Source: Thermoanaerobacter ethanolicus JW 200 (GTDB lineage: Bacteria > Bacillota > Thermoanaerobacteria > Thermoanaerobacterales > Thermoanaerobacteraceae). From it: DNA of 64,000 bases. The translations under genes and the position numbers were made by a program. Of this stretch, positions 19,866 through 28,196 are shown in pieces (the stretch's first letter is position 1; the number at the start of each line of letters is the position of its first letter). Where the stretch lies: positions 1,301,001 through 1,365,000 of the forward strand of contig NZ_CP033580.1 of NCBI RefSeq assembly GCF_003722315.1, given 5' to 3'. Under the pieces are notes generated by a model. That model was not told the DNA's origin and did not search any database. It saw nothing but the letters and a program-made list of their open reading frames with translations.

Positions 19866-20296
19866 TGATTTTAGAGACTAATATAGATGATATGAATCCA
19901 GAGTTTTATCAGTATCTATTTGAAAAACTTTTTGAAAACGGGGCATTGGATGTGTTTTTGATTCCTATTATCATGAAAAAGCAAAGGCCGGGTACGCTCA
20001 TTACTGTAATTTGTGAGAAAGAAAATGCTGATAAATTAAAGGAGATAATTTTTAAAGAAACTTCTACTTTTGGCATAAGGTATTATGAAGTTTTAAGGCA
20101 TAAACTGGATAGGGATTTTTCAATTGTGGAAACTCCTTACGGAAAAGTAAGGGTTAAAAAGGGCTATTTAAATGGAAAACTTATTAAAGCGTATCCTGAG
20201 TATGAAGATGTTAAAGCCATTGCTGAAAAGACTGGGAATTCAATTAGCGATATTTACCGGAATGTGATAAGACACATTGATTTGCTATTTTTTTAA
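19862..20296 (+). CDS. larC2: LarC nickel insertase, second part (LarC2)
   Basis: Encodes the C-terminal domain of LarC, beginning LETNIDDMNPEFYQYLFEKLFENGALDVFL and including the basic GTLITVICE region that handles CTP and phosphate in the family. It overlaps larC1 by 4 bp in the -1 frame. Independent initiation at ATG 19862 or 19865 is possible but no strong ribosome-binding site precedes it, so it is probably mostly made as a LarC1-LarC2 fusion. A terminator hairpin that has received a foldback element follows. Confidence 0.92.
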   Translation: MMILETNIDDMNPEFYQYLFEKLFENGALDVFLIPIIMKKQRPGTLITVICEKENADKLKEIIFKETSTFGIRYYEVLRHKLDRDFSIVETPYGKVRVKKGYLNGKLIKAYPEYEDVKAIAEKTGNSISDIYRNVIRHIDLLFF

Positions 20297-20304
20297 AGAT
20301 TGAA

Positions 20305-20605
20305 AGCGGGGTTAACCCGCTCAGACTGTAGACAAACTTTCGTAAAGGAGATATTTTGCATAAGGAGCGACTTGTTACAAAGCGGTAACAAAACTTAGCA
20401 AGACCGAGGGGGGAGGCAGGGCCGAAGCCATGGATGGCGGAGGCGGGCACCTTAAGGCATGGATGCCGATTGTGCCCGGTACCCTGCCGGAGCCCGAAGG
20501 TCGAGCTTTAGTTTTGTCGCTTTGGAACATCGGAGCGACGATGCAAAATATCTCCTTTTGAATATTTTTTAACTTTGTCAACAAACTGAGCGGGGTTAAC
20601 CCGCT
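20305..20605 (-). mobile_element. Hairpin-targeted foldback element, copy A (267 bp, core 20322-20588)
   Basis: The core runs CAG...CTG. It is flanked by perfect 17-bp direct copies of the terminator palindrome AGCGGGGTTAACCCGCT (20305-20321 and 20589-20605). The near-terminal inverted repeat AAAGGAGATATTTTGCAT occurs on both sides, and the centre is strongly GC-rich. Relative to the copies at 34689 and 51290 it is inverted and lacks the 36-bp-loop module. Overlapping ORFs are proline/serine-rich and have no credible coding signals. Confidence 0.85.
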
Positions 20606-21936
20606 TTTAGTGTGAAATAAAAAGTAGTACCTATTTTTTCTTTGCTTTCTATTCCATATTTACTGCCGTGCAATGTCAATATTTCTTTTACTATTGCAAG
20701 TCCAAGCCCTGTGCCTGATTTGTTTCCTTTATAATATCTGTCAAAGATGTGCTCTAAATCTTTTTGAGGGATGCCGCATCCCGTATCTGATACTTTAATT
20801 AAAATTTCTTTATCTTGAGGCTCTGCAGTTATAGTAAGAATTCCGCCATTTTCCATACTCGCCATAGCATTGCTTATTATATTTATAATTACCCGTTTTA
20901 TCATTTCCCTATCCGCTATTACCTTAAGCTTAAGATTATTAAGCTTTACTTCTATATTTTTTTCTAAAATTTGAATTTCAAATATGTCTAAAGTTTCAAA
21001 TATAAGTTTTTCTAAATCTATAGGTTCCTCTTTTATTTCTACCATTCCTGATTGGAGCTTAGAAAGCTGTAACACGTCGTCTACTAATTTAGACATTCTC
21101 TCTGTTTCTTTAATCACTGTATTTAAATATTTTTCTCTTTTTTCTTTATCGTCTCCATAGTAGTCTAAAAGCATTTCAGAATATCCACGTATAAGGCCAA
21201 GAGGTGTTTTTAAATCATGGCTTATATTTGCAATCAGATCTTTTCTAAATTTATCTGTAATAGACAGCTGCTTTACCATTGTGTTCATAGATTTTGCAAG
21301 GTCTCCTAATTCATCTTCTTCTTTGTAATTTATTTTGACATCTAAATTTCCAGAAGCGATTTGGTGAGCAGCGTTTTTTAGTATTTGTATGGGTCGAGTA
21401 AATTTTTTTGACATATAGACGGATATAGATAATATGGCAATTAGTGTGATGACAAAAATCCACCAAAAAACTTGCTTAAAAAGATTGACAGAATCGTTTA
21501 TAGCGGCGATAGGAATGCTCATTATTAAAGTAGCGGGTTTTCCGTTATATAAAAAAGGTCTTACAATAGAAAGATATTCTATATGCAAAAAAGGATGCTC
21601 ATATTTTACAACTTTTACAGTGTTTGTAGGACGAAGAAATATTTCAGGGATTCCCAATCCCCTACCGTATCCTCTGTTATCTCCCGCGATTATTATGTTA
21701 TTTTCTGTTATTGCCACAACTCTGGCACTAGATTTGTCGATAAGTTTACTTATAAGTATTTCATCGTTGTTATTTATTGCTTCTACAATTTTTTCACTGT
21801 AATTTTTAAGTTGATTTATTTTGTAATAAGAGTATATCTTATTAATAAAAACTACTTGAGTAAGCCAAAACATAGATAAAATTATAAGGCCTATGATAAG
21901 GTAAGAGATAAAAAGCTTTTTTCTTATTCCTTTCAA
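20596..21936 (-). CDS. Sensor histidine kinase
   Basis: Membrane sensor kinase of 446 residues. Two membrane segments (about 8-30 and 152-173) bracket an extracytoplasmic sensor domain. HAMP, HisKA with the phospho-acceptor His in NISHDLKTPLGLIRGYSE, and the HATPase boxes NIISNAMASMENGG, DTGCGIP and GTGLGLAIVKEI follow. It is separated by 2 bp from its response regulator. Its last codons and TAA stop lie inside the terminator palindrome duplicated by the foldback element, so the coding sequence was preserved. The two secreted DUF2680-type proteins next door are likely targets of this system. Confidence 0.95.
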   Translation of the reverse strand: MKGIRKKLFISYLIIGLIILSMFWLTQVVFINKIYSYYKINQLKNYSEKIVEAINNNDEILISKLIDKSSARVVAITENNIIIAGDNRGYGRGLGIPEIFLRPTNTVKVVKYEHPFLHIEYLSIVRPFLYNGKPATLIMSIPIAAINDSVNLFKQVFWWIFVITLIAILSISVYMSKKFTRPIQILKNAAHQIASGNLDVKINYKEEDELGDLAKSMNTMVKQLSITDKFRKDLIANISHDLKTPLGLIRGYSEMLLDYYGDDKEKREKYLNTVIKETERMSKLVDDVLQLSKLQSGMVEIKEEPIDLEKLIFETLDIFEIQILEKNIEVKLNNLKLKVIADREMIKRVIINIISNAMASMENGGILTITAEPQDKEILIKVSDTGCGIPQKDLEHIFDRYYKGNKSGTGLGLAIVKEILTLHGSKYGIESKEKIGTTFYFTLKAG

Positions 21937-21938
21937 AT

Positions 21939-22613
21939 TTATTCACCATCCAATTTGTAACCTATTCCCCAAACTGTTTTTATGAGTTTGCGCTTTTCTC
22001 CTAATTTTTCTCTCAACTGTTTTATATGGGTGTCTACGGTTCTTAAATCTCCATAAAAATCATATCCCCATACTTCATTAAGGCACTTTTCGCGGGATAC
22101 AACTTTTCCTTTATTATCTATTAAGAGTTTTAAAAGGTCAAATTCTTTTGGCGTAAGGTCAATTTTTTCTCCATCAACCGTGACTTCTCTAGAACTTACA
22201 TTTATAGAAATTCCTTCATATTCTGTTTTCCCATCTTCTTCTGAAGCTCCATAAGTTCTTGACAAAATTGCTTTAACGCGAGCGATTACTTCTTTAGGGC
22301 TAAAAGGTTTTACAACGTAATCATCTGCTCCTAATTCAAACCCTAAAAGTTTATCATACTCTTCTCCTCTTGCTGTTATCATCATTACAGGCACTTTTGA
22401 CTTTTCTCTAATTGTTTTTAAAAGGCTCCAACCACTTATATCTGGAAGCATTATATCTAAAAGGATTATGCTTATATCTTTATTATTATTAAAATATTCA
22501 AGCCCTATTTTGCCATTTTCAGCTACCAATACTTCATATCCATTATTTTCTAAATAAGTTTTTAAAATATCTCTCATTCCTTCTTCGTCTTCAATTACTA
22601 AAACTTTTTGCAT
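21939..22613 (-). CDS. OmpR-family response regulator
   Basis: Receiver domain with the phosphorylated Asp in ILLDIMLPDISG and conserved Lys in VVKPFSPKE, followed by a winged-helix DNA-binding domain (LTPKEFDLLKLLIDNKGKVVSREKCLNEVWGYD, RTVDTHIKQLREKL). Start ATG 22613 (MQKVLVIEDE) is preferred over 22622. It partners the kinase directly downstream. A 42-bp motif found upstream of two neighbouring genes is the best candidate binding site. Confidence 0.95.
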   Translation of the reverse strand: MQKVLVIEDEEGMRDILKTYLENNGYEVLVAENGKIGLEYFNNNKDISIILLDIMLPDISGWSLLKTIREKSKVPVMMITARGEEYDKLLGFELGADDYVVKPFSPKEVIARVKAILSRTYGASEEDGKTEYEGISINVSSREVTVDGEKIDLTPKEFDLLKLLIDNKGKVVSREKCLNEVWGYDFYGDLRTVDTHIKQLREKLGEKRKLIKTVWGIGYKLDGE

Positions 22614-22677
22614 AAAAAACACCTCCCATCTTTAGTTTAATTATTTTTTACTCAGTTTACAACATTTAAAATTAAAC

Positions 22678-22719
22678 TTCACACTTTCCTCACAAATTAT
22701 ATAAAATTACGTCAAACTA
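22678..22719 (+). promoter_or_regulatory. Conserved 42-bp upstream box, copy 1
   Basis: Pattern TTCACAC-N5-TCACAAATT-N8-TTAC-N-TCAAACTA, repeated with identical spacing at 23769-23810. It lies in the divergent region between the response regulator and the first DUF2680 protein gene. Half-sites TCACA/TCACA/TCAAA are roughly one and two helical turns apart, as for OmpR-type regulators. Confidence 0.6.
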
Positions 22720-22771
22720 TTTGGGTATCATAAAGAATGAAAAGGAAAAATTTAAAAGGAGGTATCCATAT

Positions 22772-23665
22772 ATGAAGAGAAACAAATGGTTAATAGTTTT
22801 AGCAGTTGTATTGGCTTTAGCAATTCCTTTGACAGTTTTTGCAGCAAATACTGATTCACCACTGACAAACAGCATAAAAGGCTTTTTTGGAATTGACACA
22901 TCAAAGCTTACACCAGAGCAAAAGCAAATAATTACAGATTACAACAAAAAAATAGCCGACCTTGAAAAAGAGTTTATAAACAAACTCTTATCAGAAGGGC
23001 TTATAACTCAACAACAAGCAGATAATATAATTAAAAACATTGATAGCAAAGTTTCTAAAGCAAATCAAGACAATGTTCCCTTCTTCATTGGTGGCGGAAG
23101 AGGATTTGACAAAGGATATTTTGGAATAGGCCCAATTGATACTTCAAAGCTTACAGAACAACAAAAAGCAGCTTTGACAGAAATATACAAACAAATGGCG
23201 TCACTTCAGAAGGATATAGTAAACAAATTGGTATCTGAAGGATTATTGACTCAAGACCAAGCAAACAAAATCACAAGTGCGATAGATAATGCAATAGCTA
23301 ATGCTGATAAAAAAGGCTATGCTATGTTTGGTGGCAACGATGGATTAGGGTTTATTTTGAGAGGTGTTGATCCATCTAAATTGACAGACCAGCAAAAGAA
23401 TGAGTTAATCAATTATTACAAACAAATGGCACAATTGCAAAAACAATTAGTTGATAAATTTGTAAGCTTTGGAGTTATTACTCAGGACCAAGGAAATACG
23501 ATTAAAAATAGAATTGATACAATGGTAAAAAATATGGAACAAAACGGATTGCCTCAAGGATTTTTCAAACATTTTGAAGGAAAAAGAAGAGATTTTAAAG
23601 GTAAATGGCAAAATGAAAATAATCAACAGAATAGTGTTCCACAAAGCTCCAATAATTCGATTTGA
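22772..23665 (+). CDS. Secreted protein with three DUF2680 repeats
   Basis: Start ATG 22772 follows AAAGGAGG. A signal peptide (MKRNKWLIVLAVVLALAIPL, cleavage near TVFAA) is followed by three tandem repeats of about 60 residues, each with the pattern DTSKLTxxQK...Y...ADLEKEFINKLxSxGLITQxQA...I. These match the DUF2680 family. The C-terminus is basic and Asn/Gln-rich. The protein is exported, function unknown; repeats of helical hairpins suggest a cell-envelope binding or stress role. The conserved upstream box and the adjacent sensor-regulator pair suggest control by that pair. Confidence 0.8.
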   Translation: MKRNKWLIVLAVVLALAIPLTVFAANTDSPLTNSIKGFFGIDTSKLTPEQKQIITDYNKKIADLEKEFINKLLSEGLITQQQADNIIKNIDSKVSKANQDNVPFFIGGGRGFDKGYFGIGPIDTSKLTEQQKAALTEIYKQMASLQKDIVNKLVSEGLLTQDQANKITSAIDNAIANADKKGYAMFGGNDGLGFILRGVDPSKLTDQQKNELINYYKQMAQLQKQLVDKFVSFGVITQDQGNTIKNRIDTMVKNMEQNGLPQGFFKHFEGKRRDFKGKWQNENNQQNSVPQSSNNSI

Positions 23666-23689
23666 TGAATTTAATATTTGATTGTTAGA

Positions 23690-23718
23690 AGAGGTGGTGG
23701 GAAGCCATCTCTTTTTTA
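23690..23718 (+). terminator. Terminator after the first DUF2680 protein gene
   Basis: AGAGGTGG / CCATCTCT stem (23690-23697, 23705-23712) with one G-U pair and a T-run. Confidence 0.7.
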
Positions 23719-23768
23719 TATTGTCAAAACTTTATAGATTGCCAATACTCATATTAATTTAAACGAAT

Positions 23769-23810
23769 TTTCACACATCCTTCACAAATTCAATATGGTT
23801 ACCTCAAACT
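23769..23810 (+). promoter_or_regulatory. Conserved 42-bp upstream box, copy 2
   Basis: Same blocks and spacing as 22678-22719 (TTCACAC, TCACAAATT, TTAC, TCAAACTA), with different intervening bases, about 70 bp upstream of the second secreted protein gene. Confidence 0.6.
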
Positions 23811-23880
23811 AAAAGGTTATTATATAAGTGTAACAAATAAAAAACAAAAAACAAAAATCAAAAAAGGAGTGTGGTTTTAA

Positions 23881-24438
23881 ATGAATTTCAAAAAGGTAGT
23901 AGCAGTAGTACTTACAGGAGGTATGCTTTTAAGTGGAATAGCTGCTTATGCAGCCACAACTGGCAATACAGCTAGTTCTTCAACGCCACCTCAATATTCT
24001 ACGACAGCACCAAGATACGGAATGAGTAGAAATGCAGATTTTCTTGCAAAACTGACTGGTAAGACAGCAGATGAAATTTTAAGTGAACTTCAATCAGGGA
24101 AAACAATAGTTCAGATTGCAGAAGAAAATGGCATAACACTTGACAATCTGAAAAAAGCTTTAATTGAGCAAAAAGAAGGGTTTATAGACCAATTAGTTAA
24201 AGATGGTAAAATAACTCAGGATAGGGCTGACACAATCAAAAAAACCATTGAAGACAAGATAAATTCATGGGATGGAACCTGTCAATATGGTAAAGGTTCA
24301 GGTGTAGGTTTAGGTCTTGGACTTGGAAAAAATAGCAATGGCAATACAGGTGTAGGCTTGGGAGCAGGTTTTGGTGCTAAAGGAGCGCATAAAGGAGCAG
24401 GCTATAGAGGAAACTTTGGACCAACTGTTCAGCAGTAA
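23881..24438 (+). CDS. Secreted DUF2680-like, glycine-rich protein
   Basis: Signal peptide MNFKKVVAVVLTGGMLLSGI with cleavage near AAYAA, then a short Ser/Thr/Pro linker. A single helical region (DFLAKLTGKTADEILSELQSGK, KEGFIDQLVKDGKITQDRADTIKKTIEDKI) recalls the repeats of the upstream neighbour. The last about 50 residues are Gly-rich (GVGLGLGLGKNSNGN). It shares the upstream 42-bp box with that neighbour, so both are probably one regulon. Function unknown. Confidence 0.75.
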   Translation: MNFKKVVAVVLTGGMLLSGIAAYAATTGNTASSSTPPQYSTTAPRYGMSRNADFLAKLTGKTADEILSELQSGKTIVQIAEENGITLDNLKKALIEQKEGFIDQLVKDGKITQDRADTIKKTIEDKINSWDGTCQYGKGSGVGLGLGLGKNSNGNTGVGLGAGFGAKGAHKGAGYRGNFGPTVQQ

Positions 24439-24473
24439 TGAAAAAAGGCAAGGTTTGCGTTATCTGAACTCCA

Positions 24474-24510
24474 AATGAGGCAGGTCTTATAAACAAAGGC
24501 CTGCCTCATT
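24474..24510 (+). terminator. Terminator after the glycine-rich secreted protein gene
   Basis: 11-bp perfect stem AATGAGGCAGG (24474-24484) with 24500-24510. Confidence 0.75.
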
Positions 24511-24582
24511 GTATATATGTAAACAATGTAAAACTAAACTGTAATAATAGATAGGGTGCATGATGCATTATACGAATGAACC

Positions 24583-24966
24583 TTAAATACCTTTATCGTA
24601 ATCTTCGCCATATCTACGTGCCAAAATGCCTTTTAAGCGTTGGACTTCTTTCTCTAACTCTTTTATACGCTTGTTTTTTGCAGCGATAAGGACATCTTTG
24701 CTTGCATCCGTCATCTCCCGTTTTACTTGCTTTAGAGAAGGTAGTCCTTCTTGCTGTTTTCGGAGTGTATCAATACGGTCATAATGGTTATCATAAAGGT
24801 ATTTTTTTGAAACATTGGCTCTTTCAGCAACACTATTAAAGTTAATCTTCTCTTTTTCCTTCAAAAGTTGCTGTATGGCTTTATCAACTCTTTCCTGACA
24901 TTCTTCCGACTTCTTTTCTCTGGCTTTAGCAAGACCTTCAGTATTTCGCTTATGGTCACTTGTCAT
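24583..24966 (-). CDS. tnpC: Tn554-like transposition protein TnpC
   Basis: A small charged protein (127 residues) starting MTSDHKRNTEGLAKAREKKSEECQERVDKAI, with a helix-turn-helix-like stretch (NFNSVAERANVSKKYLYDNH) and a coiled-coil end (KRIKELEKEVQRLKGILARR). It resembles the TnpC/DUF6262 accessory proteins of Tn554 elements, which influence transposition frequency and orientation. Start ATG 24966 follows GGGGAGG and overlaps the end of tnpB. Confidence 0.8.
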   Translation of the reverse strand: MTSDHKRNTEGLAKAREKKSEECQERVDKAIQQLLKEKEKINFNSVAERANVSKKYLYDNHYDRIDTLRKQQEGLPSLKQVKREMTDASKDVLIAAKNKRIKELEKEVQRLKGILARRYGEDYDKGI

Positions 24967-26914
24967 TGTTTCTTTCCTCCCCGATATACTCACGACCTTT
25001 TTTACCTGCTTTATGGTGTATCTTTCCTTCCTTTAGTACCTTTAAAATCTCTTCATAACGCTTTAAAAGGCTCATATTCTTCTCAACCCATACAGTACGT
25101 CCTTGTGCTTTACCACGTTCAATAAGGGCCTTTGTCTCCTGTATTTCAAGTTCATACTGTGGTATAAAATCTGGAGTGGTACAAAGGTTTCTACAGGTAA
25201 GGCAAGGATTTAATTGTGTATGACATTCCTGCTTTTTAGGCTTCATGCAATACCCAAGAGGCATTCTCACAGCATCAAGATTGTGTCGGATGTACTCCCA
25301 TTCAATTACATCCTCATTCTGTATGTCAGAAATATTAATTTTTTTGATTTTACCTGATTCGTCAATCTTGAATAGCCCCTGTTTTGTTGCTTCTTCCCAT
25401 GATTTGCGCATGGTTGTATCAAGAATTTTAGCATAACAGAGTGTCATTTCAGGGGAAGCATGAGCCATCCACTTCTGAACATGCAAGATGTTCATTCCGT
25501 TATTGATTAATTCAACTCCTTTGGTATGGCGAAAAGCATGGTTGCCAAAGTGAAATACATTACCTTGGTCATCAGTAATATTTTGATTTTTAGAAAGACG
25601 ATTAAGTGCCTGTTGTATTAAATATCCTTGAGGGCAACGGCCTTTTCTTTTTCCATCAAACCTGACAAACAATAGATGATTGGGATTGTTGTCATCTGTA
25701 CTTTTTTCTTTGACTTCATCAACTACTGCTTGTACAACTGCATAGACTTCATCGGTAATTGGTATACGATGGTTTAAAATCTGTGTTTTTAGAATATCTC
25801 CACAAAGATACCAACCTTGGGAAGTACGGTCTAAACAAGTATCATAACGCAAATTAAGAATATCCGATATTCGCCAGCCACTGGCTCTTAATAGAAAAAC
25901 AATTGGGATGTATTCAGAAGGTGTTAAATGCTCCAGATTATCTTCCAACTGTTGAAGAACTCTTTCAGGAATATATTTAATATCATTTTCGGGCTTTTGA
26001 GGTTTTCTTGGAATATCCTCTTTGAATAATAAACATACAGATGGTAATTCAGGTGCTTCTGGATACATAGCACGTTGAATATAATCAAGGAAGATTCGTA
26101 AGGAAATTAGATATTCAATGTGCCTTTTTTTCCAACCAATTGTATATTCTCTATACCAGGATAAATAGTTCTCCATATGTTTTCGTGTCAGCATAGTTAA
26201 GTTTTTCCATGTAGGCTCTTGAGCATGAATGTATTTTGTAAATAGGCGTAGAGCCATAATGTCTGCTTCGCATTGTCCCTGTGAATTGTTGGTTGTTCTA
26301 AATTTTATAAATTTTTTAACTAATTCTCGAAATTCTACTGGTATATCTGAAAAATTGAGGTAATAATTAGATTTATTTTCTGTTATCTTTGCTCCAGGTA
26401 TCTTTCGGCAATCCCAAATATCCTTTTCATATTCATCACGAGTATCATAAAGATTGGTAAAGAAAGAATATAATTGGTTAAAAACCGTCTCGTATTGCTT
26501 ATTTGAAATTTCTCCGTCATCATTTATACTCATACCCTTGTCAACAAGAAAAGAACGCCATTGTAACAGAGCCTTGTCATATGTAATATCTACAATACTG
26601 GCTATGTGAGGATAATATTCATTAAGAAATTCAGCAAAACGGTTTAATGCAATACCATATGCAACAACGGTAATGAGCCTAATTTCCTTTTCCTGCAATC
26701 GGTAAGCATACATATACTTAACTTCATTTTTGATTGAAGAGCTAAAGGATGAAAAGTCAATAGTTTTATTGGATAAACTCCACTTTGCAGGGCGTAAGTC
26801 ATCAAAAAAGGAATCTCTAATATCCCAAACATCATTACCCCAATAACCACTCAATAACTTCCTAATTTCTTGCTTTTTTTCTACTGTTGGTTTAACTTGA
26901 TATGCAACACTCAC
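24956..26914 (-). CDS. tnpB: Tn554-like tyrosine recombinase TnpB
   Basis: A 652-residue tyrosine recombinase. The catalytic domain shows LRASGWRISDILNLRYD (first Arg), HAFRHTKGVELINNG (His-x-x-Arg), HASPEMTLCYAK (His and the Tyr nucleophile). A long N-terminal core-binding domain and a C-terminal Cys-containing segment (CHTQLNPCLTCRNLCTTPDF) follow the Tn554 pattern. The stop codon of tnpA overlaps its start by 4 bp. Confidence 0.93.
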   Translation of the reverse strand: MSVAYQVKPTVEKKQEIRKLLSGYWGNDVWDIRDSFFDDLRPAKWSLSNKTIDFSSFSSSIKNEVKYMYAYRLQEKEIRLITVVAYGIALNRFAEFLNEYYPHIASIVDITYDKALLQWRSFLVDKGMSINDDGEISNKQYETVFNQLYSFFTNLYDTRDEYEKDIWDCRKIPGAKITENKSNYYLNFSDIPVEFRELVKKFIKFRTTNNSQGQCEADIMALRLFTKYIHAQEPTWKNLTMLTRKHMENYLSWYREYTIGWKKRHIEYLISLRIFLDYIQRAMYPEAPELPSVCLLFKEDIPRKPQKPENDIKYIPERVLQQLEDNLEHLTPSEYIPIVFLLRASGWRISDILNLRYDTCLDRTSQGWYLCGDILKTQILNHRIPITDEVYAVVQAVVDEVKEKSTDDNNPNHLLFVRFDGKRKGRCPQGYLIQQALNRLSKNQNITDDQGNVFHFGNHAFRHTKGVELINNGMNILHVQKWMAHASPEMTLCYAKILDTTMRKSWEEATKQGLFKIDESGKIKKINISDIQNEDVIEWEYIRHNLDAVRMPLGYCMKPKKQECHTQLNPCLTCRNLCTTPDFIPQYELEIQETKALIERGKAQGRTVWVEKNMSLLKRYEEILKVLKEGKIHHKAGKKGREYIGEERNNDK

Positions 26915-28041
26915 TTTTTATCATTCTCCTTGGTTTTATTTTTTAACTTCATACGTTTTTCAGCCTGTTCCCAGTCTTTACGCATTTCTTCTTCGTCTGG
27001 ATGTGAATATATCTGCATAGGTGTTTGAACATTCGACCATCCGCCACGTTGCTTAATCTTTTCAAATCCCCAACCTTGCTTCCGAAGTGTATCAAAATGA
27101 CTGTGACGAAACATATGGGGAGTTACATATATGCCCGTTTTTTCACGTAACCTTTTAAATAGTGAAGCCACATCAGGATATTCCATAGGTTGATACTTGT
27201 TTTTTCCTGAAAGTTTAATAAAGACATGGTTTGTATCTACTTCATCAGTGTGATACTCTGCAACATAGTCCATATACAGGTTCATTAGGTCAGCAGATAC
27301 ATCTATCCTTCTTGGACTGCAAACTGTTTTAATATCAGCAAGGTTAGGCAATTCACCCCTGTCTTTAAGGTCAATCTTCCTTGCATCAATGATGAAATCC
27401 TCAAGCCATAAGGATAAACACTCACCTATACGGAATCCACTTTCCCAGAGCAGTTGTATAAGGAACTTGTCCCTCAAATTAGAACAAGCATCTATCAATA
27501 TAGCGATTTTCTCTTTTGAAATGGTTTTTGGGCGTTTTTTTGGGACTTTAACCTTTAAAATTTTCGTATTGTAATCCCTGTTCTTGTTAATATGATATAA
27601 GAAATCCTTAAATTCTCTCCGAGAACCTGGTATCTGCTTTTTAAGCCTTTGAGATAATTGTATAGAATAATCATCAATCTTCATTAGATAGTCATAAAAC
27701 TCAATAACACTTGATATGTAGGCATTAACAGTATTTGCTTGTAAAACATCTTGCGAAGGCTTTATTGATGATACTTTTACATTCCTATGTGGTGTTTGTA
27801 GCCATCTCATGAACTCTGCCATATCGTCTATGCTTATATCACGATAATCTCTGTCTTTTTGTTGAAGAAACTCAAAAAACTCCTTCAAATGATAACAGTA
27901 TGCACGAAGAGTGTTCCTTGCTTTTCCAGCATTATCTTTAAATTTTAAAAACCTATACACTGACTCTACTGGCTCACCGTCATCATCAACAAGCAAGTAT
28001 CGCTTCTGTCCTCCTAGTATAACTATTTCCTCCACTCTCAA
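26911..28041 (-). CDS. tnpA: Tn554-like tyrosine recombinase TnpA
   Basis: Tyrosine recombinase of 376 residues with an N-terminal SAM-like domain. Catalytic residues appear in LLWESGFRIGECLSLW, TPHMFRHSHFDTLRKQG, and GGWSNVQTPMQIYSHPDE (Tyr). It is first in the tnpABC set and probably promoter-proximal. Tn554-family elements need TnpA and TnpB together for site-specific insertion. Confidence 0.93.
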   Translation of the reverse strand: MRVEEIVILGGQKRYLLVDDDGEPVESVYRFLKFKDNAGKARNTLRAYCYHLKEFFEFLQQKDRDYRDISIDDMAEFMRWLQTPHRNVKVSSIKPSQDVLQANTVNAYISSVIEFYDYLMKIDDYSIQLSQRLKKQIPGSRREFKDFLYHINKNRDYNTKILKVKVPKKRPKTISKEKIAILIDACSNLRDKFLIQLLWESGFRIGECLSLWLEDFIIDARKIDLKDRGELPNLADIKTVCSPRRIDVSADLMNLYMDYVAEYHTDEVDTNHVFIKLSGKNKYQPMEYPDVASLFKRLREKTGIYVTPHMFRHSHFDTLRKQGWGFEKIKQRGGWSNVQTPMQIYSHPDEEEMRKDWEQAEKRMKLKNKTKENDKK

Positions 28042-28196
28042 GGGAACACCTCCTATGCAAAAATATTAATATACCAAGTATACTAAATATACTACAATTA
28101 TTCAATATATATTAATATTTACTTATGTATAAAAATAATAGATAGAGCATACACAAAATACTGTGTAGCCTATCTATTATCATAGTTTAGTTAAGT

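Larger units (their letters stand above)
24534..28190 (-). mobile_element. Tn554-like transposon, 3.66 kb
   Basis: Three genes in the order tnpA, tnpB, tnpC, with overlapping ends, are enclosed by 22-bp inverted ends (24534-24555 and 28169-28190, two mismatches). The outer bases are CTAAACT and the inner bases AATAGATAGG. The right end contains a second, inner copy of AATAGATAG (28134-28143). No target duplication is evident, as known for Tn554-type site-specific elements. There is no cargo gene. Confidence 0.8.

Noticed and set aside
24583-28041. Phage or integrative element integrase module
   Set aside because: Gene order, overlaps and the third small protein match Tn554 transposition genes; no phage genes, attachment-site tRNA or conjugation genes accompany them.
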